The position numbers and the translations under genes were made by a program. The notes beneath the pieces were generated by a model. That model searched no databases, was not told where the DNA came from, and was given only the letters and a program-made list of their open reading frames with translations. DNA of 64,000 bases, from NCBI GenBank assembly GCA_022225965.2, contig JAKJXP020000007.1:1-64000 (forward strand), written 5' to 3'. Shown piece by piece: positions 11,696-22,853 of the stretch (the first letter of the stretch is position 1; the number at the start of each line of letters is the position of its first letter). Source of the stretch: Diatrype stigma. Lineage: Eukaryota > Ascomycota > Sordariomycetes > Xylariales > Diatrypaceae.

Positions 11696-13401
11696 TTATC
11701 GAAACTTGGGTACGCTGATGGACATCCTACCTTTCTTGTCCTTCTCGATGCGCGGGCCGCGCCGCGGCTCCTCGATCCTCTCGACCTCCTGCTCGTAGAC
11801 GACAAGCTCGCCCGTCGGCAGGCGCTCCGCCCTCACAAGCTCGTTACTTACGCCATGGGGACTGTGACTATGGCTGTGGCTGTGACTGTGGGAATGGCTG
11901 TGGCGGTGGCCGTGGTGGTGTCGCTCCCGGCGGATGAAGTCGCGCTCCGCCTCTAGCTGCGCGATCTCCATCTTTATGTCCCGGTCCGTCCGGCGCCGGT
12001 CGCGGTCGCCGGCGACCAGCGCGAGCGGCCCGACAGGCACCTCACTGCTGGCCTCCCAGGGGTGCGCATCGACGACGACGGGGGTGCGGCGCGACGTCGA
12101 CGTGGATGTAGAGTGGCTTCGGCGACTGCGCGCGCTCCGTACGGAGGGGGAGGGCTCCCGGAATACCATGGTCTGGTTGTTGATGATTTCCGGCGGGGGC
12201 GGTGCCGGGACTAGAGCGGGGGCTGAGGCTTGAGGCGGAGGAGCGGTATGGATTTGAGGGATCCCCACGGGCGGGGGAACCAGAGGCGGGGGAGGAATGG
12301 TGTAAAATTCCTCTTGCCTTCGGTCTTCGAAAACATGTGACGACCGAGCTGAGTTGACTTCATTCTCTGCCTTTTTGTAATCCTCGCTGAGCCTGAGAAC
12401 ATCGTCGATATTTTCCTGGCCGAGGGCTTTCTGCACGATGATAGTGTTGCCCTAAGTCGATGGTCGTTAATAATCTTTTATAACTATTACTGGACTGGGG
12501 AAATTAGACATACTTCCTGGATAAACGGATAGCCTAGGTCCATCAATGCACGCGCCGACACCAGCCGGGCTGGGATTCTAGTTTTCCCCTTTTTGGGGTA
12601 CTCGGACTTCACGGTGACAGTTGTGCCGCCACTGCTGCTGCTGCTACTGCTACTAGAGCTACGTGATTTAGCGGCTCTCGATCGCGACTTGCTACGAGTG
12701 CGGCTGCTGCTGCTGCTGCGATGGGTGCGGGCTTTGCTGTTCCTGGAATTGCTCCGCCGTCGTTTCGACTTCACAATCTCCGTCTCGCGTAGAAGCTCGG
12801 GATAGGCGTGATATTCTTCATTTCCGTAGCGATCGGGTTCGGCGATCTTGATCTCGTCGTACTCCCGCTCCGCGTAGATTCTTGGAGGCGGCAGACGTCT
12901 ATGACGGGGAAGCGGGATCGGTTCGTAAGGCTCTGGACGGTATTCGCTGCGACGGACAGGAGAACCGTATTCCTCTTTCTCGTGGAAGCGGCCCAGTGGC
13001 CGCCTGTCGAACGTGTCGAGAGAAGACTGACGCCGTAGCGCCATACCTGGGCGTCTGGGAGGAGATGGCATGCGATGGTCTCTCTCCCTTTCCTTATCGA
13101 TGACGAGTCGCTCTAGTTCCCGCTCTAGATCGGGCTGTGGAGATCGCCTGGAGCGTGGGGCTGGGGAATCATCGTCGACATATCTGGCCGGACGGCGGCG
13201 GTCGTCTTCCCAGGGCGGACGTGACGAGACAGCACGTCGCTCCGGTCTGTCAGGTGAAATTTCGCGGGTGCGACCTGCTGGAATTGGGAGACGATCCCGC
13301 TCCACGACGCGATCTCTCTCGCGTTCCCGTTCAGCGAAGAACCGCTCCTTGTCCCACCTCTCACCGTAGGCCAGATCGTCCTCCAAGGATCTAGGACCCA
13401 T
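11696..13401 (-). CDS. DUF8035-type RS/acidic-rich protein (547 aa)
   Basis: Exons 13401-12514 and 12451-11696, with a 62-bp intron (GTATGT...CTTAG) at phase 0. The first half is rich in Arg/Glu/Asp and RS dipeptides with long Ser runs, giving an SR-protein-like, disordered character. The conserved globular part spans the intron: KTRIPARLVSARALMDLGYP, FIQE, GNTIIVQKALGQENIDDVL, which I recognise as the short domain found only in fungi and labelled DUF8035. The C-terminal half has Pro-rich linkers, a HSHSHSHS repeat, and a coiled basic/acidic helix (IKMEIAQLEAERDFIRRERH). No catalytic motif is visible. A nuclear or RNA-related role is plausible from composition alone but unproven. Confidence 0.8.
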
Positions 13402-13736
13402 GGTAGTGGCAGGTAATATATAGAGGTAGAAATATATATAAATAGATATTCGAATGGAGAAGATAGTAGATCGACGCTAAACGCTCAAAAAGATCGCTCG
13501 TATATATGAGGTGGCAAATAGAATTAGGATGAAGGGAGGCTGGGCAGGATTGAGCGGGAGAAGGGGAGGGACAGAGAGTATAGTGTGTGTAAGTATGAGT
13601 GAGGATGGGCGTACGAAGAATAGATAGTCGGATAGATAGTGTAGAGGAAGGGAGGGAAAGATCAAGAAAAGCTGGGCTAAACGATGACGACAGTGGGGAA
13701 GATGTGGATGGATGGATGGAGGGCTTGGAGGGCTTG

Positions 13737-13812
13737 GATGGTCAAGGATGGTCAAGGATGGTCAGGGATGGTCTCTGCCCACTTGCCCACTGCCACTGCC
13801 CGCTGCCACTGC
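13737..13812. repeat. Short tandem repeats (10-mer and 12-mer)
   Basis: A decamer GGATGGTCAA is repeated three times with one change, followed by two copies of CTGCCACTGCCC. The arrays sit about 350 bp upstream of the DUF8035 start codon, so they may lie in its promoter or leader. Confidence 0.7.
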
Positions 13813-14095
13813 CCAGACTGTTCCAGGATGCCCAGGTGGGCTTGGGCTTGGGCTCTGGACTGGGCTTGGCAGCTTCAGTTCAAGCAAGAACGAGCAAGCA
13901 ATCAATCAATCAATCAAGAGCGATGGCAGCCGATGGGGTTCGGTGGCCTCCCGAGTGTGGCTGCCCTAGCCTTCGTACCCCTGTCGTCTCTGTCAACCCT
14001 GTCAGATAAGTCCCGAGGATGCAGCAGGACCCTCCCGCCTATAAGAGCGGGAGGAAAGGCAAGAGCAACCTGACCTGTGATATTGGTTCAAATGA

Positions 14096-14142
14096 CACTG
14101 ATTGATACTGGTTGATACTGACTGACACTGACTGACACACAT
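14096..14142. repeat. Imperfect GATACTG/GACACTG repeat
   Basis: Six or so degenerate copies of a TTGATACTG / CTGACACTG unit in a row. It is a simple-sequence repeat of no clear function. Confidence 0.6.
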
Positions 14143-16775
14143 TTATCTGCTGGACATGATGGACCCTTAGGTATTTGATGGCCCTGTTATCATCATGGAT
14201 GGATGGATGCGATGGATATGAAGCATGATGAAGCCCTCGTGTTGGATGAATACGCGCGCGCAGGAGGTGTTCCAGTTCCAGTTTTCCCACCTGCACTCTT
14301 CATCTCATACGGAACTACATACTTACCTACCTAGTGGCTCTGTGGCTCTCTGCCTATTGCTTAGATGTCTAACTATTGCGCATGACATGGGCGGGTGACG
14401 AATAAGAGCATGAGGGTCACTTTGCTAGATGCGATTCCTTACATGAGCCCCTTCTTTCGCCAGGCTGCAGAAGGCTATACGTATGGAACAGGCCGTTACA
14501 TGGAATGATTTCTGATGGATCTTATGGACACTGATGTGAACCGTAGCTGGTAGTGGAGAGAAAATGCAGCAAATCCAGTACTAGGTATATCGGTATGATG
14601 GCAGTCGCTTGTACGAAGCAGTCTGACAGCCTTCGGGCGCAATACGGATGCTAGCGTTGATTGATAGCTTCAGGTCTTGCTGCTGTCCCACCATCAGGAA
14701 TGACGTCTGGCAGAGACAGGAAGAAGCTAGAAATCCAGCTACTTCGTATTGGTGGTCGATGCTGATCGTAAATGTTAGCATAAGAGGCTATACAACGTTG
14801 CTTCATTAACAGAATCTATCGAGCCTACGATTCTGATCAACCGGGATTCCTAGTTTATACAGGCTAGTGTAGCCTATAATTTGTTATTTAGACCAGCAGA
14901 ACTAGCTGCATTGCGATCGGGCATCGCTGGTATCTCTTACTTACCTAATACACCCTTATAGGTATTCGCACGCTACATAACAAGACTCCATAATTATATG
15001 GGCAAGATATTCAAGAGTACCGCGTGAAAAAGACGACTGTTTCTCCTATCCTCCAGATAATGCGCGCAAAATCTTTTATGAAAAGGAATTCTCTTCGAAT
15101 TTGCCGCGGTTATGCTTCACGCTATTTGGTTTTCTGCTTAACGCTTGTCTTGGCGGGCGGATCCTAAGAACGACCGCGGCTAGATGCAGGACCAATTCCC
15201 ATCCGACTTATCAGAAGTGTTCCTCAGCTGCTGCCCAAAGAGACGCGGGCCTGACTGACCGACCTGGGGTTTGCAGTCTCCAGTTACGTGTGATTGCATA
15301 CGAGTGCGAACGTTAGAAGGTTTGGTCGTGATGCTATTCGCCCGTCGGACGAAGTGAGTCGATGGTGAAGGGCCGAACAGATCTCATAGGTAGTCGGCAG
15401 GCTTGTATGTCTAACCATTACGTGTTACCGGGGCGGCACTCTTTTACGGTAGGATCTCGGTTTCCGACAAGTAAGCACGTACGACTTTCAATCTCGAAAC
15501 ACATGACGACGACGTATCCTCAGAAGCGGCTCCGGCTTGCTGTGTAAGGCTACCACTGTCCGTACATGCTTAGCAAGCTATATGGACGTACGTGTACTGC
15601 TGCTACTGGCTTCTGGACCACCGCACTTATGGGTTTCGACCAGGCACATATACGTAAGCTGTGGCTCTCATGGCATCGAATTTCCGAAGTGGCAACATAT
15701 TTACATAAAGTTTGTCCATTTCCCACCCGCAAAGCCGATCGTGGCTACACAGACAACAGAATCCCATCTGCCCATCACTCTGTGTATGACAAAGGCCCGA
15801 CACCTTGGCACGAGTCTCGTGGCCTCTTGTCGAAGGGTCGATTGCCGACCAGCCGGCCATCAACCACTAACCAATGTTGTTCCCGACCACTACTTGGAAG
15901 ATAGATCACTGTTTAGACTACAATGGGAATCCCTGATGGAAGCCTGAGCTTAGGGTTTGACGTCATCAAGAGCAAGTCTCTGTGGCTTGCCAAACTTTGA
16001 TTCGGCGTTCTGGCGTGAGCTGTCCGGGGGCGCAGCTACGTTCGTAGCAGGGCCGGGCGAAGAGAGGGATATAAGGCTGACTGGATCCCGACGGCCCCTC
16101 AAAAGCACTCAAGACTACAGGCCACTGGCTGGATGGGTGTCATGCTTGAAAGTCGAATTCGAGGCTCTTTACGGCGACAAGGCGGCAAAGTTTCTTTGAA
16201 ACGCCATGTGCAACTTCACTCGATGCTGGCTGAATTCTAAGCGGTAGAAGTTCGATTCAGTGGGCAGGTGGTACCAGAACTATACTGTCATGGTTCAGGT
16301 CCTGGGATCTTCGAGGAAACATATCGATGCCCCTAGACCGTTAACAGTAATCCGGGACAATTTATAGTCGTTGAATTTTACGTTGGTCCTTTTTTGCCCA
16401 TCGTACACCAAGCTAGACCTTTCGTGTAATCTTCTCGTAGAGGTGAGTTGGTGACTACCGGTAGATAGACCGGAAGATTCGTTCAAGGCACAGTAATAGC
16501 AGGCTTGATATGCTTGCCTCCATAGAGTAGCAATGTCACGTTCACCATTCATCAGAAATCATAGAGATGTTTTTGTTGTCATGCTGGCATTTCCCGTACG
16601 ATATCTAACGTACATGTGGATTATGATGGTACACGAGATCAAGCTTTCTCTCTTTTAGGACGCCGCCCCCAACATGCAAAGCAGATCTAATACTGCACCG
16701 AAGAACGCCAGGCCAATGCTGCAAGTCGTATGGAGAGATGGGATGGATGGATATATAAACATGGAAGTCATTACG

Positions 16776-16777
<2 letters not shown>

Positions 16778-16815
<38 letters not shown>
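16778..16815. repeat. CT dinucleotide microsatellite, about 19 units
   Basis: An uninterrupted (CT)19 tract, 200 bp downstream of the PAM16 stop codon. Such tracts are highly variable between strains. Confidence 0.95.
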
Positions 16816-16818
<3 letters not shown>

Positions 16819-17016
16819 CTTTGGGTCGTTTGTAGGTTTCATGTCGTCCGAATGTCATTCGAGAAAGCGGGACAGTAGCTGTATCGAAGACTTTTCTTTT
16901 GATTCTTTTTCATTGGTATCTTGTTTTCTTCCCTCTTCCCGTCGTTCTCTGGGACCGGACCGGTTCGATCTTCTTTTCCCCCTTCCTATGCCTGTGCGGG
17001 GAGGAGCGCGCTTGCG

Positions 17017-17593
17017 CTACCGGTCCTTGTACACCTTGGGCTTCCAGCCGTCCTTGACCTCGGCCTCCTGGGCGGCCTTCTCGGCGGCGGGGCGGACCTC
17101 GGCCTCGATGCGCTCGCGGGCGCGGAGGACCTTGCTCTGCAGGTAGAAGCTGCCGCCCTTCTGGGGGTCGTTGGCGTCGAATAGCTTCTTGAACCGGTCC
17201 AAGACCTCCTCCATGTTGGCCTGCCCGCCCTGCGGCGGCTTGACGTTCAGGATCCGGCACGCCTCGTCCAGGGTCATGCCGCTCGTGATGCTGGCGCGTG
17301 CTCCGGCACCGTTCGGGTTCATCTTGGCCTGCGCCCGCGCGTAGTTCGACGACGCCTGCGCTTGCTTGTACGCCTCGGTGAAGGCGCGGCCCACCACCCG
17401 CGAGCCGACCATGAAGGCTCGGAATAGGTGCGCCTACGGAGACGGGGAGGAAGTTGTTAGCGGCGAGGTCAGTGGCCACCCCTCGATGATAGTCCTATCG
17501 TGCAGGTATTTTGGAGATATATCTCCACCTTGAACGGTGACATCTTGGGGTTGGAAAACCCTTGGTATAAGGTCATTCAAAGGTACATACCAT
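17017..17593 (-). CDS. PAM16: Mitochondrial import motor subunit Pam16/Tim16 (139 aa)
   Basis: Exon 1 is only the start codon ATG (17593-17591), followed directly by GTATGT. Exon 2 is 17433-17017. The joined N-terminus MAHLFRAFMVGSRVVGRAF matches the family pattern MAHR, which an internal start at 17412 would miss. Pam16 is a degenerate J-domain protein at the matrix side of the TIM23 translocase. It pairs with the J-protein Pam14/Pam18 and restrains its stimulation of mitochondrial Hsp70. Visible hallmarks are ASSNYARAQAK, GMTLDEACRILNVKPP, and FDANDPQKGGSFYLQSKVLR, where the HPD of true J-domains is replaced by DAN. Length is near the usual for filamentous fungi. It is divergently transcribed from YIP1. 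Confidence 0.95.
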
Positions 17594-18458
17594 TTTCTGG
17601 ATTGTGTAAGGACCTGAGATCCAAAGGCTGGCTCTTGGGAGGGGTTCAGCGTAGAGAACAATCGATAGAAATAAACCGTCGACCGTATTCAGGATGCGCC
17701 GACAAAAGTTGAACATGCGCGATAACTTTTTAGTACTAGGGGCCCCTACTACCTACCAGCCCACCAAGCAAGCCTACCTACAGGTGCTACATAACCGGCC
17801 ACTGAACCCCCGACTCCTGCTAACTACCTATCTGTGGCTGGTGCGGTAACCTTTGGGGCTGAGGAGGAAAAAGACATCGGCGCTTTGTTGTCTGAAACTC
17901 CGATGACGTGTGTTATGTGCAAAGTCGTAATTACCTGGCCCTGGAAGTTACCTATGCGCCTTCAATTTCATTTCCAGTTGGAAGTCGATCAGCTTAGCTC
18001 CATGCCAGCTGGCCAACTGATGCTTGACTTCAGATGCTTCAGGCACACTGGCACTTCAATATGCACTTGCCAGGCTTCTGCATTCTACCTACTTCGTACC
18101 TTAACCAGGTAAAGCAGCCCAGGTAGCTCGGACACTCTATTCAGGAGGTAAACACACACAACATCTGATCTACGTACATCGAACAGTCGAACATTGACCT
18201 TACCAGACCGAAACTCGAACCCCAGACTGTCACGTTGTGCATTTGTGCACTTTCGTGTTTCTTTCATCAGATCATACGCGCCGCCGACAGGTTTCACAAG
18301 CCTGAGAAGCTACCTGAGGTAGTCTTGTCTGGAAATCCCGGTGTCGGTCTAGATTTTGGTTCCTATTGCGACTACGATTCCGCATTCGATTTCGGCTTCA
18401 ACCTTTCACTATACACCCCGCCACCCTGTGCAAGATATCACAACCATAGCAGATTACT
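17594..18458. other. Divergent promoter region between PAM16 and YIP1
   Basis: An 865-bp gap with both neighbours transcribed outwards. It contains a TACTTCGTA copy at 18090-18098 and several CTACCTAC/GTAGGTAG-type short motifs around 17,740-17,830. No coding sequence is supported. Confidence 0.5.
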
Positions 18459-19453
18459 ATGGCACAATACTACGGCGCTCCTCCGCCAAACCAGTTCGCA
18501 GCCGGTGGCGCCTCCGCCCAAAACCTCCAATTCTATCCATCGTCCTATTCTCCGGGTGTGCCAGGCCCACAGCAAGCCGCTTATGGCTATGGCGCACCAC
18601 CTCCAGGCACCTCAAGTTATGGCGGTTTCGGTGGTGGTGCTCCAGGTGTTAGTGGCCGTATGGGTGAGCAAGGTGGTTTAAGAACAGGTTGGCTAGCAGC
18701 TTTCTCGACAGAAGGTTACGACGGCGAGCCACCTTTGCTGGAGGAGCTAGGAGTCAACTTTGGGCACATCCAGATGAAGGTGAGCTTCTGCAGAGATGAA
18801 GCCATGTGGAGGAGATTGCTAACAGAGTGCAGACCCTGGCAGTGTTAAACCCTTTTGCACGGATCGACCAGAATATAATGGACGACTCCGACCTAGCCGG
18901 ACCCATACTCTTCTTCCTCCTGTTCGGCACGTTTCTCTTATTCAGCGGCAAGGTGCATTTCGGATACATCTATGGCCTGGCCTTGATAGGGTCGATCGGC
19001 CTTCACACAATACTATCTCTCATGTCCCCCGACGGCAATAGCGCGTCACCAGCGACTCATGCTGCTGTGCCGCCCTATTCTGCAGGACCTGGCTATCCGG
19101 GAGATCCAGGTGTCAGCGCTCATGATGACCCCAACAAGGGACCTCTCAGCAGCAGCCTAACATTCGTTCGGAGCGCCAGTGTCCTCGGATACTGCCTCTT
19201 GCCATTAGTCCTCACAAGCGCGGTCGGCATCATCATGCCCATGGATGGACCCATCGGTTATATTCTTACAAGCGCCGCTATTATCTGGTGTACCACGAGT
19301 GCCAGTGCTATGTTCTGCGCGGTGGGCAGGATGCGGGCAATGAGGGGCCTAGTAGCGTACCCCTTGATGCTGTTTTATGTCGGGTTTGGAATTATGGGTA
19401 TCTTCAGCAGCCGTGGCTCGGGAAGCTTAAGCAAGGTTGCTGGCGTATCATGA
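18459..19453 (+). CDS. YIP1: Yip1-family Golgi membrane protein (313 aa)
   Basis: Exons 18459-18779 and 18833-19453, with a 53-bp intron (GTGAGC...TGCAG) at phase 0. The N-terminal 70 residues are a cytosolic Tyr/Pro/Gly/Gln-rich region. The Yip1 signature GEPPLLEELGVNFGHIQMK follows, spliced to TLAVLNPFARIDQNIMDDSD, another conserved block. Five hydrophobic segments follow: ILFFLLFGTFLLFSG, IYGLALIGSIGLHTILSL, VLGYCLLPLVLTSAVGII, YILTSAAIIWCTTSASAMF and PLMLFYVGFGIMGIF. Yip1 proteins bind Ypt/Rab GTPases with Yif1 and act in COPII vesicle formation and ER-Golgi transport. The pattern fits the Yip1/YIPF5 branch better than other YIPF members. It is a housekeeping gene. Confidence 0.93.
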
Positions 19454-20192
19454 AGCAAGCTGGTGGCGACGATTTCACCTTATATACGTCGATATTGCAT
19501 CGCACGGACACTAAAACATTAGCTGGGTGGGCACTCATCCCATGGTATGGCTCTTCTCAGCATCACAAACAGGCTATTACTGTATAACTATTGCTGTAAA
19601 GGGAGACCCATAAGAAGTTGCACACTTCCGATTTACCTTATGTATCGACTACTAGGTTGATAGACGAGAACGATGGAGAGGGCGCAACGGAAGAATCATC
19701 GTGATTGAAAAACAACTCTGGTAGATAAAATTATCATGAGAAAAAATAAGCCTTAAATCCCGACTGCCTGATTATATCCCGAACCAGTCTATATTCCTGT
19801 CTCTATCCAAGCCCCTTTCCGGCTATCCTTTACATATGAACTGAAGCTACATACGTACGTGCCTGTCTAGATGTCTATCCCCAACCTGTACCTTAATGGA
19901 GCTGGAGCTGTAAATGTGACACCTGGCCGACCTAAATATCACTCGATGGTCAGCTGCCGATTAAGCCAAAGTCCATTAGGTCCCTCCATCCATTGCCCCA
20001 CCACCCAGCTTTTGGGACACCCGAAATACCTCTTACAAGAACCGGACCTCCCCCCCGGTACCTATCAGGCTATCGACAACCCACCTAACAACATTAGGTC
20101 GGATGTAGGTATGCCCTCTTATTTGATCTACCTATCCGTCCACTTTCGCACCCAGCTGTCACAAACGAACAAGTGGAACCATCGGGTATGCA
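19454..20192. other. Intergenic, tandem genes
   Basis: Holds the 3' region of YIP1 and the upstream region of the Psq/CENP-B gene. No coding frame is convincing. Short GGTACC and TAGGTA motifs recur at 20,055-20,110. Confidence 0.5.
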
Positions 20193-21302
20193 ATGGATCC
20201 CCAATCCAATACAGGAGGCTCAAGCACGTCGCCGCAGAAGCCCCTTGTTGGGGGTAAGCCCCGCCATGGCGTAAAGTACCGCGCCTACAGCGAGGAAGAC
20301 ATGCGGAAGGCCGCCCACGCCATCCTGCAGGGGGGTATGTCGCTGCGCCGGGCCAGCGTGGCCTTCAACGTGCCCAAGACGACGCTCGCGGAGCGCATGG
20401 GCGACAAGCGGCCCCGGCTCGCACCCAGGGGAGGGGCCGGGGCAGCCCCGACAGCGGCAACGGCAACGGCAACGGAAACGGGCGCGGGCGCGGGCGGAGA
20501 GGACGGCGGTGGCAGCGGCGGCAACAGTAGGAAGCAGAAGCCGTCTTCGCCCCCGCTCCCGCCGGCCACCCGCTACACGTGGACCGAGGCGGAGATGGAC
20601 CAGGCCATCGAGGCGGTGCAGGCGGGCGGCGAGAGCGTCCGCGAGGCCGCCCGCCGCTTCGGCGTGCCCCCCAGCAGCCTGAACTCGCGCACCCGCGGCC
20701 GCCAGCCCAAGGACCTCAAGGGCGAGGTCTCGCGCCTCACCCTCAAGCAGGAGAGCCTGCTGGCCGACTGGGCCTCCGCCCAGGCCGCGCTCGGGTTCCC
20801 GCCCTCTAAGGACGAGGTGTACGGGCTCGCTGAGCGCGTCATGAGCAAGTCTGCTGGTGGCGTTGGTGGCGGTAGTGGTGGGGACAATAGGAAGCTCGGC
20901 AAGCAGGTGAGCCATCATATCATATACGGAAGAATATTTCGTGCCCTCTGCTTGCTTGTTTGTGCCATGGGGGGCCACCCGTCTCTCATGAGGGAGTATC
21001 CCGATCTCGGATTGTGTCTGTTTTCATTTTCAATGGCCATACAATCCCCCGGAGTAGTAGCACCGGGGGTTATGCTCCTCCTTCCGCGAAGGTCTGAGAA
21101 CAGGATTCCACTGACTTCTGGGGCCTGGTTGATGTAGTGGATTGGCCATTGGATGAGGCGGTGGCCGAACGTCGAAGTCCTGGACTGGAAGTCGAAGCAG
21201 GGCAGAAGGGCCGAGAAGAAGAGGGTCCCGGACCTGTTCGACGAGGCCCACTTTGCGGTTATCGGGGACGAGGCCCAGTTCCGCCAGGCCCCGGCAGGTT
21301 GA
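20193..21302 (+). CDS. Psq/CENP-B helix-turn-helix DNA-binding protein (292 aa)
   Basis: Exons 20193-20906 and 21138-21302, joined by a 231-bp intron (GTGAGC...TGTAG) at phase 0. Two pipsqueak-type HTH units are visible: RAYSEEDMRKAAHAILQGG with RASVAFNVPKTTLAERM (residues about 30-70), and TWTEAEMDQAIEAVQAGG with REAARRFGVPPSSLNSR (about 127-170). A CENP-B/Tc5-type HTH follows (LTLKQESLLADWASAQ ... GLAERVM). Its last helix crosses the intron: KLGKQ-WIGHWMRRWP. This is the DNA-binding half of a pogo/Fot-type transposase, but no DDE nuclease follows. Either it is a domesticated DNA-binding protein or a truncated transposase. High GC and clean frame argue against decay. The exact C-terminus is the least certain part. 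Confidence 0.7.
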
Positions 21303-22853
21303 GGTTCGCTTCGAAGCACTCACGCACCCATTTTCTGCGTGGTTGCCTAGGTCGAAGGGAAAGCCCCTGGGGGGCACAATTCTCCGCATCGCCCTTGGTC
21401 GTGGCCTCAACACTTCACCTGATTATCTCGCATATATATATATATATATCACATCTCGCTACTACGAGAGCTGCATGCTGTGCAGGCCCGCATCTAAGGT
21501 CCAGATGTCTGTCTACGCGTCCCGGAACAACGGAGCAAGCTCGACAAGCAAACCCGAAGGGACTCGCGGCATCAACTAGGGTATGTTTTTATACAATCCC
21601 ACATTCCGTAATGTAGCTAATTTATCTGCCGTTTCATCGGCGTTAAGCTGCCAAAGCATGCAACATCACCGGTATTGCTGCGCTGGATGACGACTACGCT
21701 GCTATTACCAAGCACGGTTGCCATTACTTTGGGCTCTTTGGCATCACGTCCTCAGTTTTACCTAACAGTCTCCCTGGTTGGTCATCGCAGGCACAACGGC
21801 GATTGTCCCTGGTCACTAGATTTACCTCACTTAATCCAACAGCAAGTGTCGCGGTAGGGTGTGGCAGCAAGTCAGTCTTTGCATGACACCTTCACGTAGC
21901 TCTGATAGACGAACCGCTGAGTAGGGCCAGCTATGGTAGACGATGCTAAAACCTCAAGCCATGGGGCTTCACGGTCATCAATATTCAACGGCCTACATCG
22001 CCAAATCCAAGTTCTTGCGCAGCAGGATATCACGGCCATATGTTGTCCCGAGTCATGGCTGGATGGATGCAGCGGAGGTGGGGTGTTCCATCTATCTACC
22101 TGGCCCCCTACTACCTACCTCCCTACTTAGTATGTATAGATGTTGTACACCCTTCGGTTCTATAACCCTAAATCGCTTCCATCCATGCAAGCTTCCATTT
22201 CCATGGATTGGAAGCATGCACGCGACGAGGGACACCGCAGTCATCCATACGGTTCTCCAAAGTTGTGCCTCCCCCGCCCGCAGTCGATGACCAAAAGTGG
22301 ACAAAATCTCCAGTTCGACTGCCATCCCCCAACTGCCACTCCCCACGGCCCCCCTCCTCCCCCCAACTGAAAAGAAGGGTTCAAGGAGCCTTGAAAAAAC
22401 AAACCTTGGACGCTTCGTCGTGTAGCGTTCCATTGGCTCCCCCAACTCCCCTCTTTTGCGTTGTCGCGGGTGCCGGCACCACCCACCGGCCTCACCAGTC
22501 ATCCCAATCCCTGACACTGCCTTGTCCGACATGGTGCCCTGGCTGAAGCGATCACACCTCCATATGCGCGTATCTGCGCGGATCTGCTACCGGGCGGGCA
22601 CGGACCTTCCTATTTCTCACCCCCGCCATGAACTCCGTAACCTCGGAGAACGCGCCAAGTATTCTATATATTCCCAAGTAATCAACAACCAAGACCTTGA
22701 TCTGCTCTCCTGGTATGCCTCTGCTGACCGCACCGTCTATGCAGTATATATTAGCTTTTGTAGTTACCCAATCTGATCCATCCTCATCCTGGTCGTCGGC
22801 TCCGCGTCTTCCGCATCTCACTGGTCAATTGAGACAACACGTCCTCCGAGACG
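21303..22853. other. Gene-free 1.55-kb gap
   Basis: Downstream of the Psq/CENP-B gene and upstream of the MFS transporter. It contains an (AT)n tract at about 21,431-21,450. The frames seen on both strands lack protein-like composition. A C-rich patch lies at 22,320-22,370. Confidence 0.5.
22665..22670 (+). promoter_or_regulatory. TATA-like element of the MFS transporter gene
   Basis: TATATA within TTCTATATATTCC, about 185 bp upstream of the start codon at 22854. Confidence 0.35.

Larger units (their letters stand above)
13402..17016. other. Gene-poor 3.6-kb gap with simple repeats
   Basis: This lies between the start of the DUF8035 gene and the 3' end of PAM16. I found no coding sequence. 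It contains short tandem repeats near 13,735-13,812 and 14,096-14,142, one TACTTCGTA copy at 14740-14748, and a CT dinucleotide tract at 16778-16815. Confidence 0.55.

Noticed and set aside
21303..21420. A third exon for the Psq/CENP-B gene after a GTTGAG donor
   Set aside because: The donor is weak and the continuation has no domain-like sequence; the stop at 21300-21302 is preferred.
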